Below, in pieces: positions 1 through 7,768 of a DNA stretch of 64,000 bases (position 1 is the stretch's first letter; each line of letters begins with the position of its first letter). The stretch is from NCBI GenBank assembly GCA_012103575.1, contig WLWN01000001.1:1-64000 (forward strand), written 5' to 3'. The stretch comes from Kiritimatiellia bacterium. GTDB taxonomy: Bacteria; Verrucomicrobiota; Kiritimatiellia; WLWN01. A program made the position numbers and the translations under genes. The notes beneath the pieces are model-generated. The model was not told where the DNA came from, searched no databases, and saw only the letters and a list, made by a program, of their open reading frames with translations.

Positions 1-325
1 TTATACGGTTTCGCCGGAGTATCTGGACCTGTCGGATTACTCAAAAATCACGTTTCGGGTTAGAGCTGAAGGAGCAGACGGGTTTAAGTTTGGTGTAACT
101 GACAAGGCATGGGAGATGAAGGGGGATTCCGTTAAAGTAAACCTTAAAAACTATTTACCGCAAGGTAAAGTAACCACGGAATGGCAAAAAGCTGAAATCC
201 CGATGGATGAAGTGTTTGTTGATTGGGAACTGATTCATGCTTTTTCATTTAATGTGGAAGGTGAATCTTTTATCGAGGGAGGAAAAGGAACCATCTACAT
301 TGATGATATTAAGGCAGAAAAATAA
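1..325 (+). CDS. Gene g, copy A: secreted CBM-like protein (5' end outside window)
   Basis: This is the C-terminal 107 codons of the carbohydrate-binding-like protein described in full at 22719-23345. The reading frame starts with codon 2-4 and is identical to the other two copies. It ends with the YIDDI motif typical of CIA30/CBM11-like jelly-roll domains. Confidence 0.8.
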   Translation, partial: YTVSPEYLDLSDYSKITFRVRAEGADGFKFGVTDKAWEMKGDSVKVNLKNYLPQGKVTTEWQKAEIPMDEVFVDWELIHAFSFNVEGESFIEGGKGTIYIDDIKAEK

Positions 326-375
326 ATCATTTAACGCATTATAGAAATTTTTTCCGTTGATCAGCCATATGGTTT

Positions 376-517
376 GTCCTGAAGGGGCAAAAGAATAGAG
401 CTTGGGGTTGAGACCCCAGGACTAAAGAAAACACAAAACGTCCTGGGTCCGATTACGCCCTGAAGGGGCGCGGTTGAGGAGACGGAGATGTATATAAAAA
501 CAGCGCCCCTACAGGGC
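376..517. repeat. Palindromic intergenic repeat between genes g and h (copy A)
   Basis: A nested set of inverted repeats: CCTGAAGGGGC, GGGGTTGAGACCCC, CCTGGGT, GCCCTGAAGGGGCGC and GCGCCCCTACAGGGC. This style of GC-rich palindrome, built on a CCTGAAGGGGC core, resembles dispersed repeats of PVC and related genomes. It reaches into the longest reading frame of gene h (ATG at 488), so that an alternative start would translate half of the repeat. Identical copies lie at 11885-12026 and 23396-23537. Confidence 0.75.
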
Positions 518-571
518 ACAAAGTCTCTTTTATTATCTCTCCAGGCTCTATTCCTACATAGCGTTGCTAGG

Positions 572-2476
572 ATGATTAGCATTCTTCTTGGTTTAATCTT
601 TCCCCTCTGTGCTTATTCCGCTGATCAGAACTTTATCCAAGTATGGAACTTTGATCAGGGGTTTACAACCGACCAAAAAGGATATTTTAATCGCTTCGAA
701 AACAGTGATTCTACTGCCCGCACTTTTTTGACAGACCAAATCTATTATGGGATAGGTGGTCGTTCATGGGAAATTACCGTGACAAAGGCTGCAGCGGGTT
801 TTTGTGGAGCATGGATTCACTTCTTTGAAACCAAAACACTCCCGGAAGACAGAACCTATTTAAATGCATCCAACCATTTTTATCTTTTCTTTAGAATTAG
901 AGGAAAGGAGGGGGGCGAAAAGGTTAGAGTCCAGATGGCTGACAAATCTTGGGTTCTTAAAGAAGATTCTATTCCGTGTAGTCCACTGAAAAATTATCTT
1001 CCCAAAGAAATAACTACGAACTGGCAAGAGGTAACCATTCCTTTAAAAGACTTCGAAGGGATTAATACAGCGGAGTTGGGTGGGCTCACATTTTCATTTG
1101 TTGAACAAGGTTCGTATACGGTTTATATAGACGATATATATATTGCCAAAAATAAAGAGGTCTCTATCCCCCAAACCAAAACGGAAAATAAGCCGTTCAC
1201 AAAAATTCCGCGCAAAAAAGCCATGTGGGTATGGGAATCACATCGATTGTTGGCCGATGAAGAAGCTCGCGAAGAATTTTTTAGATTTTGTAAGACCTAC
1301 GGTGTGAATGATATCTTTTTTCAGCTCCAATACAAATTCGATAAATCCAATCCTAGGGATGTCAAAACAGAACTTCTTATGGTCGATGAATCCAGAGCCT
1401 TTATTAAAGAAGCTCATGAAAAAAATATAGTGATCCAAGCGTTAGAAGGATACCCGGAATGGGTCCTAAAAAAATGGCATTCGCACCCTTTATCTCTTAT
1501 CCAGGCTGTGATTGATTACAACCAAGCCGTTACTTCGCAGGAACGTTTTGACGGGATCCATTTCGATAATGAACCGCATTTACTGATGGGGTTTAATGAT
1601 CGGGTTTACCGGAAGACGATCCTCCGAGAGTTCATTGAATTGAACGTTGAAGCCACTAAGCTCGTTCACGCACAATCAGATATGGTCTATGGTATTGATA
1701 TTCCCTTTTGGTTCGAAGAACGTGGGGATTCCGGAAATATAGAAGGGCTCTGCAAATGGCAAGGGGTGGAAAAACCTGCTAGTTATCACCTACTGGATGT
1801 GGTGGATAACATCGGGAGCATGAATTATCGCGATCGTTGCTTTGGTGCTGACGGAATCCTAGCTCATGGTATTCAAGAAATTGAATATGCAGATAAGATA
1901 GGAAAGCTTGTCTACATGGGGGTAGAAACGTTTCGGTATCCCCTTATAAAGGTCGATATGGTCTGCGGAATGAAAAAAGACCTCTTTTTTAAGAGATTAA
2001 ATACAGATTTAATGGAGCTCCGGGATCTTAGTCGAATGGATGGTCCACGATTCAGACTTCAATTTCTTGAAGCGGACGATTATGTTCATGTAGGACTTGA
2101 ACGGCCTGCGAATATGGATAAGGAAAGATCAAAACGATATGACAAAGCTTTACTTAAACTTGCCCGCTGGGTCGGAACACCGCCGGAGGGTTTTATAAAC
2201 CTAGACGATGTCTTATTTGATACCGAATATGCTCTGTCAAAAAATCTGAGCTGGGATTCATTAACGCCAAGCCATATTTCCTCTTTAGATAGGAAAGAAA
2301 CGTATGCGAGTTTTAAAACAACCCTTGTTATGCAGCCGAAAATTACGTTTGACGGGCAAACAAAAGCTCAGATGGATCGTGAACTATTTTCTGTTAATAA
2401 AGAATTTCTATCGCATTCCAGTTTTCTAGGTTTTGCGATCCACTATTATAAGACCTATAAAGGAATGCCCGACTGA
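572..2476 (+). CDS. Gene h, copy A: secreted CBM + TIM-barrel putative glycosidase
   Basis: A 634-residue protein from ATG 572; an upstream in-frame ATG at 488 would add 28 residues encoded by the palindromic repeat. Residues 1-17 form a signal peptide (ISILLGLIFPLCAYSA). Residues about 25-190 are a beta-sandwich resembling CIA30/CBM11 and homologous to gene g (shared KNYLP, W-Q and TVYIDDIYI motifs). After a Pro/Lys linker, residues about 210-600 look like a (beta/alpha)8 barrel: MWVWES at strand 1, then FDGIHFDNEPH, which has the D/E arrangement of retaining glycosidase barrels. I cannot place it in a numbered GH family. It is followed 103 bases later by GH20 gene i. The likely role is periplasmic or surface glycan hydrolysis. 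Glycosidase function is inferred from fold-like motifs and context. Confidence 0.7.
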   Translation: MISILLGLIFPLCAYSADQNFIQVWNFDQGFTTDQKGYFNRFENSDSTARTFLTDQIYYGIGGRSWEITVTKAAAGFCGAWIHFFETKTLPEDRTYLNASNHFYLFFRIRGKEGGEKVRVQMADKSWVLKEDSIPCSPLKNYLPKEITTNWQEVTIPLKDFEGINTAELGGLTFSFVEQGSYTVYIDDIYIAKNKEVSIPQTKTENKPFTKIPRKKAMWVWESHRLLADEEAREEFFRFCKTYGVNDIFFQLQYKFDKSNPRDVKTELLMVDESRAFIKEAHEKNIVIQALEGYPEWVLKKWHSHPLSLIQAVIDYNQAVTSQERFDGIHFDNEPHLLMGFNDRVYRKTILREFIELNVEATKLVHAQSDMVYGIDIPFWFEERGDSGNIEGLCKWQGVEKPASYHLLDVVDNIGSMNYRDRCFGADGILAHGIQEIEYADKIGKLVYMGVETFRYPLIKVDMVCGMKKDLFFKRLNTDLMELRDLSRMDGPRFRLQFLEADDYVHVGLERPANMDKERSKRYDKALLKLARWVGTPPEGFINLDDVLFDTEYALSKNLSWDSLTPSHISSLDRKETYASFKTTLVMQPKITFDGQTKAQMDRELFSVNKEFLSHSSFLGFAIHYYKTYKGMPD

Positions 2477-2579
2477 CCCAGAGGAACATCGCCATTCTAG
2501 TTATGACCCATTGATCGATCATATGGCTTGAAAAAATCGCCATCGAAGATGGCCTAACTTACGATATGAGTGAACAATT

Positions 2580-4391
2580 ATGATTCTATTGCCTAAACCA
2601 AAGAAATGTAAAATGAGGGATGGAAAATATTCCTTGAGCGCCGAACAGTTACAGTGGGCAGCAGATACGGCGTCTAAAAAGCTATGCCCCTCCATAGAAG
2701 TAGACCTGGACTCTTCTGCAGGATCCCATGCAGAGGGTTATCACCTTCAGGTGATGCCGGATTCTATTAAAGTTCAAGCCAGAAGACCGGTCGGAGCTTT
2801 TTATGCTTCAATGACACTGCGTCAGCTCGTACGCCAATATCGTACTCAAGAAAAGCTACCCTGTGTAGAGATTGAAGATAATCCTGACTTTCCTCACCGT
2901 GGGGTCTCGCTCGATATAAGCCGCAACCGAGTCCCTACGATGGAAACACTCTATATGCTTATAGATATGTTCGCGGAATTGAAAATTAATCAGTTCCAGC
3001 TATATACAGAGCATACATTTGCGTATCGAAACCATGAAGTGGTATGGAAAGATGCCTCTCCAATGACGGCAGAAGAGATTCGGGCATTAGATGCTTATTG
3101 TCAGGACCATTTTATCGAGTTGATTCCAAATCAAAATTCCTTTGGTCATCTCAAACCTTGGCTGATACATCCTGAATACAAGGAGATTGCCGAAGCACCT
3201 GAAGGATGTGATACCGTTTGGGGATGGCAGGATGGGCCTTTTAGTTTATGTCCAACGGAGCCTGGGTCGATTCAGCTGCTTGAAGAGCTGTACAAAGAGC
3301 TTTTGCCAAACTTTTCAAGCGAAACTTTTAATGTGGGCTGTGATGAAACCGTAGATTTGGGAAAAGTAAAAAGTAAAGCGCATTGTGAAGAAAAGGGCGT
3401 CGGTCCGGTATACCTTGAGTTTTTGCTTAAAATCTATGATCAGGTTAAAGGGCATGGAAAGACCATGATGTTTTGGGCCGATGTCATGAACAATCATCCA
3501 GAACTGGTACCCCAACTCCCTAAAGATGTGATTGCCTTAGAATGGGATTACGAGGCCGAGCCTTTATTTGATAAGAACTGCCAAAAATATAAAGAGTCCA
3601 ACATTAAATTTTATGTCTGCGCAGGGACATCGACCTGGAATTCCATAGGGGGACGCACAGACAATGCGCTTGGAAACTTACGCAGTGCAGCCCGTTCAGG
3701 GTTAGCCCATGGAGCCATTGGTTATTTAAATACCGATTGGGGTGATAATGGTCATTGGCAACACCCGTCGATTTCTTTTTTACCGCTGGCATACGGAGCG
3801 GCACAAAGTTGGGCATCAGAGGAGAATAAAGAGCTAGATATCAAAGAGGCGCTCAACGTACATGTTTTCAAAGATAAAGCAGGTATCATGGGGCCATTGG
3901 CTTATGATTTGGGAAATGCCTATAAAGAATTTAAAGTTACACCTTTTAATGCCTCAAGCTTATTCAACTTGTTGTTCTACTACGATAATCCCATTAGCAA
4001 TGATGAAGGTCGTTTAAAGGATATATCAGAAGAGGAGATAAAGAAGGCTGCAGAATATATAGAACGTTTGACGGCAGGCTTGTCGAAGGCCAAAATGGAT
4101 CGTCCAGATGCGGATCTTATTATTCGTGAATTTGAAAACGCCGTGGGTCTATTGCTTCATGTATGTCGCTTAGGTCAGGCTCGTTTTCAACATGAAGGGC
4201 ATAAAGATATTGCACATATAGATTCTGCTACCCGAGAAGAGCTAGCGGACGAACTAGATCCTCTTCTAGCCGACTATAAAAGCGTATGGCGATCTCGTAG
4301 CCGAGAAGGAGAATTGGGCCAGAGCATTCAGCCTCTTGAAAAACTCTTAGCACTCTATCAGGGTTCCCCTTCAATCAAAGAAACCAACTAG
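2580..4391 (+). CDS. Gene i, copy A: GH20-family beta-N-acetylhexosaminidase
   Basis: A 603-residue protein. Residues 5-95 resemble the GH20 N-terminal alpha/beta domain, ending in a PVGAFYASMTLRQL motif. The catalytic TIM barrel begins at FPHRGVSLDISRNRVP. The GH20 catalytic pair is seen as GCDET (Asp255-Glu256); Asp would orient the substrate acetamido group and Glu act as acid/base. The WADVMNNHPE and TDWGDNGHW segments fit the later barrel strands. There is no signal peptide, so it probably acts in the cytoplasm on imported GlcNAc/GalNAc-containing oligosaccharides, unlike secreted neighbour h. Its stop overlaps the stop of convergent gene j by the four bases CTAG. The family is clear; the exact substrate is not. 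Confidence 0.85.
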   Translation: MILLPKPKKCKMRDGKYSLSAEQLQWAADTASKKLCPSIEVDLDSSAGSHAEGYHLQVMPDSIKVQARRPVGAFYASMTLRQLVRQYRTQEKLPCVEIEDNPDFPHRGVSLDISRNRVPTMETLYMLIDMFAELKINQFQLYTEHTFAYRNHEVVWKDASPMTAEEIRALDAYCQDHFIELIPNQNSFGHLKPWLIHPEYKEIAEAPEGCDTVWGWQDGPFSLCPTEPGSIQLLEELYKELLPNFSSETFNVGCDETVDLGKVKSKAHCEEKGVGPVYLEFLLKIYDQVKGHGKTMMFWADVMNNHPELVPQLPKDVIALEWDYEAEPLFDKNCQKYKESNIKFYVCAGTSTWNSIGGRTDNALGNLRSAARSGLAHGAIGYLNTDWGDNGHWQHPSISFLPLAYGAAQSWASEENKELDIKEALNVHVFKDKAGIMGPLAYDLGNAYKEFKVTPFNASSLFNLLFYYDNPISNDEGRLKDISEEEIKKAAEYIERLTAGLSKAKMDRPDADLIIREFENAVGLLLHVCRLGQARFQHEGHKDIAHIDSATREELADELDPLLADYKSVWRSRSREGELGQSIQPLEKLLALYQGSPSIKETN

Positions 4392-4965
4392 CGGACTGTC
4401 GTTTTAGTAATTTTGACAAGAGTTTTCCACAAGTCTTTGGGGGTCTTTGCACCGAAGACTTTATCGCGAGCTTCTTTAGATCGGAAGGTTTCACTTAGTC
4501 CCGATAGCAGTTTCAGATAAAATGCACTGGCGGCAGTTGGTATAACAACAAAAAAGATAATACGCGTAAGTGTTTTTGGCGATCCTCCAAACTTGATTCC
4601 TTTTTTACTGAGGCCTAACACAAAACTTAATCCTCCGCCTTCGACTCCGCGTACGTGAGGGAACGCGAGTCCATGTTCTACGGCCGTGCTCACAATGGCT
4701 TCCCGCTTTAACGCTTCGTTTATAAGGGTATCGCTATTCTCGACAAAATTTTCGTCTTCTAGCTTCTGGCACATCTCAGTCAGAACTCCTTCGAGTGTTG
4801 TTGATGTGATCTGAGGGATCATTAAGCTTTCAGAAGAGAAGCGGGCAATGCCTATTTTGGGGGGGTGACCTCTTCGCGCTTTTGGCTTCCTGTTCCACGA
4901 GGTATAGAATCTGAGTAATAAAGCATACGAGCACACGTGGGACATTGGTGAATTTTTTCTGCTTG
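4388..4965 (-). pseudogene. Gene j, copy A: PTS IIA gene truncated at array junction and frameshifted
   Basis: The PTS IIA part matches the intact gene at 27408-28250, but the upstream end is replaced at 4966 by the repeat junction, which removes the start codon and the first zinc-ribbon cysteine pair. In this copy alone the T tract at 4880-4883 has four Ts, which breaks the frame between the zinc-ribbon remnant and the IIA domain. The IIA domain has no good start of its own, so this copy is probably non-functional. Confidence 0.75.
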
Positions 4966-5004
4966 ATGATGCGCGATACATATGATTATTTTAGTTCGAA
5001 CATT
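4966..5004 (+). repeat. 39-bp direct repeat at the unit junction
   Basis: These 39 bases are an exact copy of 5118-5156, the first 13 codons of gene b starting at its ATG. They begin at the exact base where copies A and B diverge from intact gene j. The same pair occurs at 16476-16514 and 16628-16666. It looks like a templated insertion made when the duplication formed. It is followed directly by a 35-bp stretch (5004-5038) that is also found at 44560-44594. Confidence 0.9.
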
Positions 5005-5064
5005 ATCTTCTTTTGGGCATTTAATATTACAATTCTCAGGAAAAAATTAAATATAGAAAAGTAC

Positions 5065-5092
5065 TTGAAAAATATTTGTATAGGCGTACATT
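5065..5092 (+). promoter_or_regulatory. Candidate promoter for the unit operon (copy B)
   Basis: TTGAAA at 5065-5070 and TACATT at 5087-5092 with a 16-base spacer, in an AT-rich stretch 26 bases upstream of the gene b start. A matching sequence lies at 16575-16602 in copy C. This is consensus resemblance only. Confidence 0.35.
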
Positions 5093-5117
5093 TATTAAGC
5101 GGTAAAGGATGTACAGA

Positions 5118-5690
5118 ATGATGCGCGATACATATGATTATTTTAGTTCGAACATTTCGTTTCGGCGGCTAGTCCACCTTTCTATCGCCTTTTATGTGTT
5201 AAATACATTTCTAGCAACCTCTTCTTTTAGTGCAAATACCGATTCTATGACATTGAGTATTACCATTGGTTTTGAGGATCAGGATGATGATGGGATGCCT
5301 GATGACTATGAAAATGTAAACGGGTTTAATCTGAACAGTTCTTCAGACGCCACCTTAGATGCGGATGAGGACGGGCAATCAAATATTGAAGAATTTTTAA
5401 GTGGGACAGATCCAAACAATTCGACCTCTTTGCTGCAGGTCGTGAGTTTTGATCTGATGACAAGCAATAGAGTCATGGTAACATGGGATTCAAGTTCGAG
5501 TACAGTCCCTGTGGATCGAGAATACGCCTTAGTTGCTATTTCGAAACTAGCAGACTTTACCACGAATACGGAGGTGGTTGCTACGGGCATTCTTTCGCAA
5601 GGGAACCAAACGGCTATTATCATCGACACGAATACAACAGCGAGCAAAAGATTTTATAGCATAAAACTCATCAAACCGTTTTTGGAGTAA
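5118..5690 (+). CDS. Gene b, copy B: secreted Ca-binding (TSP3-like) protein
   Basis: A 190-residue protein. I chose ATG 5118 because AAAGGA (5104-5109) sits eight bases upstream; an ATG at 5109 overlaps that site. A signal peptide spans residues 1 to about 37 (hydrophobic core LSIAFYVLNTFLATSSFSA). Residues about 50-95 hold two DxDxDG-type loops, DQDDDGMPDDYE and DADEDGQSNIEEF, followed by SGTDPNN, the thrombospondin type-3-like Ca-binding motif common in secreted Verrucomicrobia-type proteins. The C-terminal about 85 residues look beta-rich and are unassigned. It is the first gene of the unit operon and lies 14 bases before gene c. The function is unknown; it may be a surface or matrix structural protein. 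Confidence 0.75.
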   Translation: MMRDTYDYFSSNISFRRLVHLSIAFYVLNTFLATSSFSANTDSMTLSITIGFEDQDDDGMPDDYENVNGFNLNSSSDATLDADEDGQSNIEEFLSGTDPNNSTSLLQVVSFDLMTSNRVMVTWDSSSSTVPVDREYALVAISKLADFTTNTEVVATGILSQGNQTAIIIDTNTTASKRFYSIKLIKPFLE

Positions 5691-5704
5691 ATATAGGTAT
5701 TTCA

Positions 5705-6361
5705 ATGAAGATTTTTCTGGCCACGAAGCACACGAATGGACACAGATTCAGAGAAACAGATCCATCCTCTTTTTTGGTGTCCATCCGTGTGTCTCGTGGC
5801 CAGAAATTTTTCTTTCTCTTTCTTTTGGTTTCGGTTCTGCTGCTCCAGCCATTGCGTGTGGCACGAGCACAGGTTGTTACAACAGCCGTACTTCAGATAA
5901 GCGCAGAGGTTGTTGAAGGGACGGGAACGTATCTTGAAGTTTCACCCACGAACTATACTTTTTCTGTAAATCCTTTTTTTCCTACACCCACAGATCACAG
6001 GGTAGATTTTAATTCAGGGACAGCCACCTATTTTGTGGCCAACGGCCCATGGTCCATTGAGGTTGTCTCTGATAATACCAACAATGTAGACGGGCTGGCC
6101 ACGTCTTCGGGTGACGTGCTGTCTATGAAGTTTAATACGCCGAATCTTGGTGCTAGCGATTCAGAGAGTGATACAAATTGGGTGGGTGACACGGCAACAT
6201 TCAGGCCTGTAGTCGATAATGACAATCTAGCCCCTCTTCATCTAGCCGATTCGGCGGGAGATGATCGCTCTCCAACACCTTTTACGTTTGCGGCAGATGC
6301 GTTAGGGGGCGTGGCGACAAATTACAAGTCGATTATAGAATTTAGATTGGTAATTGAATGA
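5705..6361 (+). CDS. Gene c, copy B: secreted protein with YFVANGPW domain
   Basis: A 218-residue protein from ATG 5705. The first about 35 residues are encoded by a palindromic repeat; in-frame TTG/GTG codons near 5776-5791 are alternative starts. The hydrophobic signal core (FFFLFLLVSVLLL) is followed by an A-R-A-Q cleavage-like site at about residue 56. The mature part ends in an unnamed beta-rich domain: ATYFVANGPWSIEV, then MKFNTPNLG, NWVG, a PTPFTFA(V/A)D-like strand and the C-terminal strand IIEFRLVIE. The same domain ends genes d and e. Its stop overlaps the gene d start (ATGA). I do not recognise the domain family; a cell-surface adhesive or structural role is an inference. Confidence 0.7.
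   Translation: MKIFLATKHTNGHRFRETDPSSFLVSIRVSRGQKFFFLFLLVSVLLLQPLRVARAQVVTTAVLQISAEVVEGTGTYLEVSPTNYTFSVNPFFPTPTDHRVDFNSGTATYFVANGPWSIEVVSDNTNNVDGLATSSGDVLSMKFNTPNLGASDSESDTNWVGDTATFRPVVDNDNLAPLHLADSAGDDRSPTPFTFAADALGGVATNYKSIIEFRLVIE
5712..5811. repeat. Palindromic repeat inside the 5' end of gene c
   Basis: The arms TTCTGGCCACGAAGCACACG and GTGTGTCTCGTGGCCAGAAA are inverted around a 35-base loop. It is a long imperfect palindrome of the GGCCACGAAG type seen as a dispersed repeat in PVC-like genomes. It is translated in gene c, between the ATG and the signal-peptide core. Copy C: 17222-17321. Confidence 0.8.
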
Positions 6362-7758
6362 GAATGATTGAACATTTTAGATCGCCCGCAGACTTTGGAG
6401 TGTGCTGGCTTGACAGCGCTTTGGATCTCTTACGGAGCAACAGAAAATACTCGCTTCATGTAGAACAAAAGCGGCGTCAAGCCGCCGCACTCCAAAGTTC
6501 AGCTACCGTTGGACCGAAAACTTTTATCTTTCTCCTTCTTATAATTTTTTCGCTAGGAGCAGATGCCAGGACCATCTCTTGGGCAGGACGTTTCTGGACG
6601 GTTAAACAATCATCAACGCCTGTAGGGCCAGGCCCGAATCTCTTTTCGGACAGTACCAATAGCGTATGGGTAGACGGGAATGGGTATCTTCACTTGAAAC
6701 TTACAGAAAGTAATGGAACATGGCATGCCGCCGAGATTTTGAGCGAGCAAACATTAGGTTATGGTGAGTATCGTTTTTTAGTGGAAGGGCGTGTTGATAA
6801 TTACGATACGAACGTGGTTGCAGGTCTTTTTACTTATGACGGAACTCTCCCGGACGGTTCAACCAATGAGATTGACATTGAGTTTACAAAAGCCTTCTCC
6901 AGTTTAGGAGGAACCAATAATGCGCTTTTTTCAGCTCATCCAGCCGGTCCTTCAGATAGTTTGAAATTTAAGCTTTCGCTCACGAATGGTGCCTTGACTA
7001 CGCATCTTTTTGATTGGGGTACCAATCGGACCGATTTTTTAAGTTACCATAGCCATAGCACGTCACCTGCGCCGAGTGATGTTATTGCCGAATTTAATTA
7101 TACAGGGCCGAATATACCCGTTTCGCCTGCCGCTGAAACCGTTCATTTTGTTTTGTTCCCTTTTCAGGGAAATGCATTGGTTGATACACAAAACCTGGAA
7201 TTGATTGTACGTGATTTTCAGTTTACCCCCGCATCTTTTTTGCCGGGGACTCAAGCCCAGGCAGAGTTTTCAGGCACGATTGGGGCAATGACAGCGAATG
7301 ATTTCATCGATATTGTAGAAACGAATTATAGTTGGGGTACGGTGAGTCGATCCCCAAGTCGGCGTCGCTTTAAATCTTTACCGCTAACCGTGAACTATTT
7401 TGTAGCAAATGGGCCCTGGAAAATTTTGATTTATACCGAGGGAAAGGCCAAGGATGGGCATTATGGGCTAGAACGGTTGGGTGGAGGAACTCATCAGCTT
7501 GATTTACGATTTAATCAACCCAATCTGGGTATTGCCGGGGACCCGAATGTGAATTGGAATACAACATGGGCCCCTGTTTTACCTGAAGACGTGGTGGCGA
7601 TTATGCCGAATATTCCGTCATTTGCCTCTTCCGCAAATCAAGACCCCTCTGAGGGCCCATTAACCCTTTTATTGGGGGTTGATGTGTATCCGATATCATC
7701 ATATATATCAAAAACGAACTATACGGCAAAATTGGTTTTAGAATTGGCATATCAGTAG
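6358..7758 (+). CDS. Gene d, copy B: secreted GH16-like protein with YFVANGPW domain
   Basis: A 466-residue protein. The ATG overlaps the gene c stop (ATGA). An N-terminal extension of about 50 residues is encoded by a palindromic repeat and comes before the signal core FIFLLLIIFSLGADA. Residues about 70-290 are a concanavalin A-like glucanase fold with the GH16 catalytic signature NEIDIEF (Glu171, Asp173, Glu175; retaining mechanism). Supporting strands include LHLKL, GYGEYRF and a C-terminal LIVRDFQFTP. GH16 enzymes cut beta-1,3/1,4-glucans, agars, carrageenans or laminarin; the substrate cannot be told here. Residues about 345-466 are the YFVANGPW domain shared with genes c and e. Gene e follows after 10 bases. 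No plausible start codon lies between the repeat and the signal core, so the repeat is probably translated. Confidence 0.75.
   Translation: MRMIEHFRSPADFGVCWLDSALDLLRSNRKYSLHVEQKRRQAAALQSSATVGPKTFIFLLLIIFSLGADARTISWAGRFWTVKQSSTPVGPGPNLFSDSTNSVWVDGNGYLHLKLTESNGTWHAAEILSEQTLGYGEYRFLVEGRVDNYDTNVVAGLFTYDGTLPDGSTNEIDIEFTKAFSSLGGTNNALFSAHPAGPSDSLKFKLSLTNGALTTHLFDWGTNRTDFLSYHSHSTSPAPSDVIAEFNYTGPNIPVSPAAETVHFVLFPFQGNALVDTQNLELIVRDFQFTPASFLPGTQAQAEFSGTIGAMTANDFIDIVETNYSWGTVSRSPSRRRFKSLPLTVNYFVANGPWKILIYTEGKAKDGHYGLERLGGGTHQLDLRFNQPNLGIAGDPNVNWNTTWAPVLPEDVVAIMPNIPSFASSANQDPSEGPLTLLLGVDVYPISSYISKTNYTAKLVLELAYQ
6392..6498. repeat. Palindromic repeat inside the 5' end of gene d
   Basis: ACTTTGGAGTG...CTTGACAGCGCTTT is inverted against AAAAGCGGCGTCAAGCCGCC...CACTCCAAAGT. 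This is the ACTTTGGAGTGCGGCGGCTT type of dispersed palindrome known from Verrucomicrobia-like genomes. It lies in frame in gene d. Copy C: 17902-18008. Confidence 0.8.
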
Positions 7759-7768
7759 AGAATACATT

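Larger units (their letters stand above)
1..4965. repeat. Tandem repeat unit, copy A (right part only)
   Basis: These bases match 11510-16475 and 23021-27986 base for base, apart from one T missing in the T tract at 4880-4883 (four Ts here, five in the other two copies). The copy enters the window in the middle of gene g and runs through genes h, i and a truncated j. It ends exactly where the sequence leaves the intact right-end version of gene j (compare 27986). The array therefore extends to the left of the window and its copy number is unknown. Confidence 0.97.

Noticed and set aside
376..535. CRISPR array
   Set aside because: The repeats are single nested palindromes, without regular spacers or cas genes.
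488..571. ATG 488 as the start of gene h
   Set aside because: It is encoded by the palindromic repeat; ATG 572 begins a clean signal peptide. It remains possible, since other genes here may translate their repeats.
5004..5117. Cys-rich coding fragment on the minus strand (ENCNIKCPKED) as a real extension of truncated gene j
   Set aside because: The frame is open across the junction but no start codon exists before an in-frame stop, so it is probably chance or a relic.
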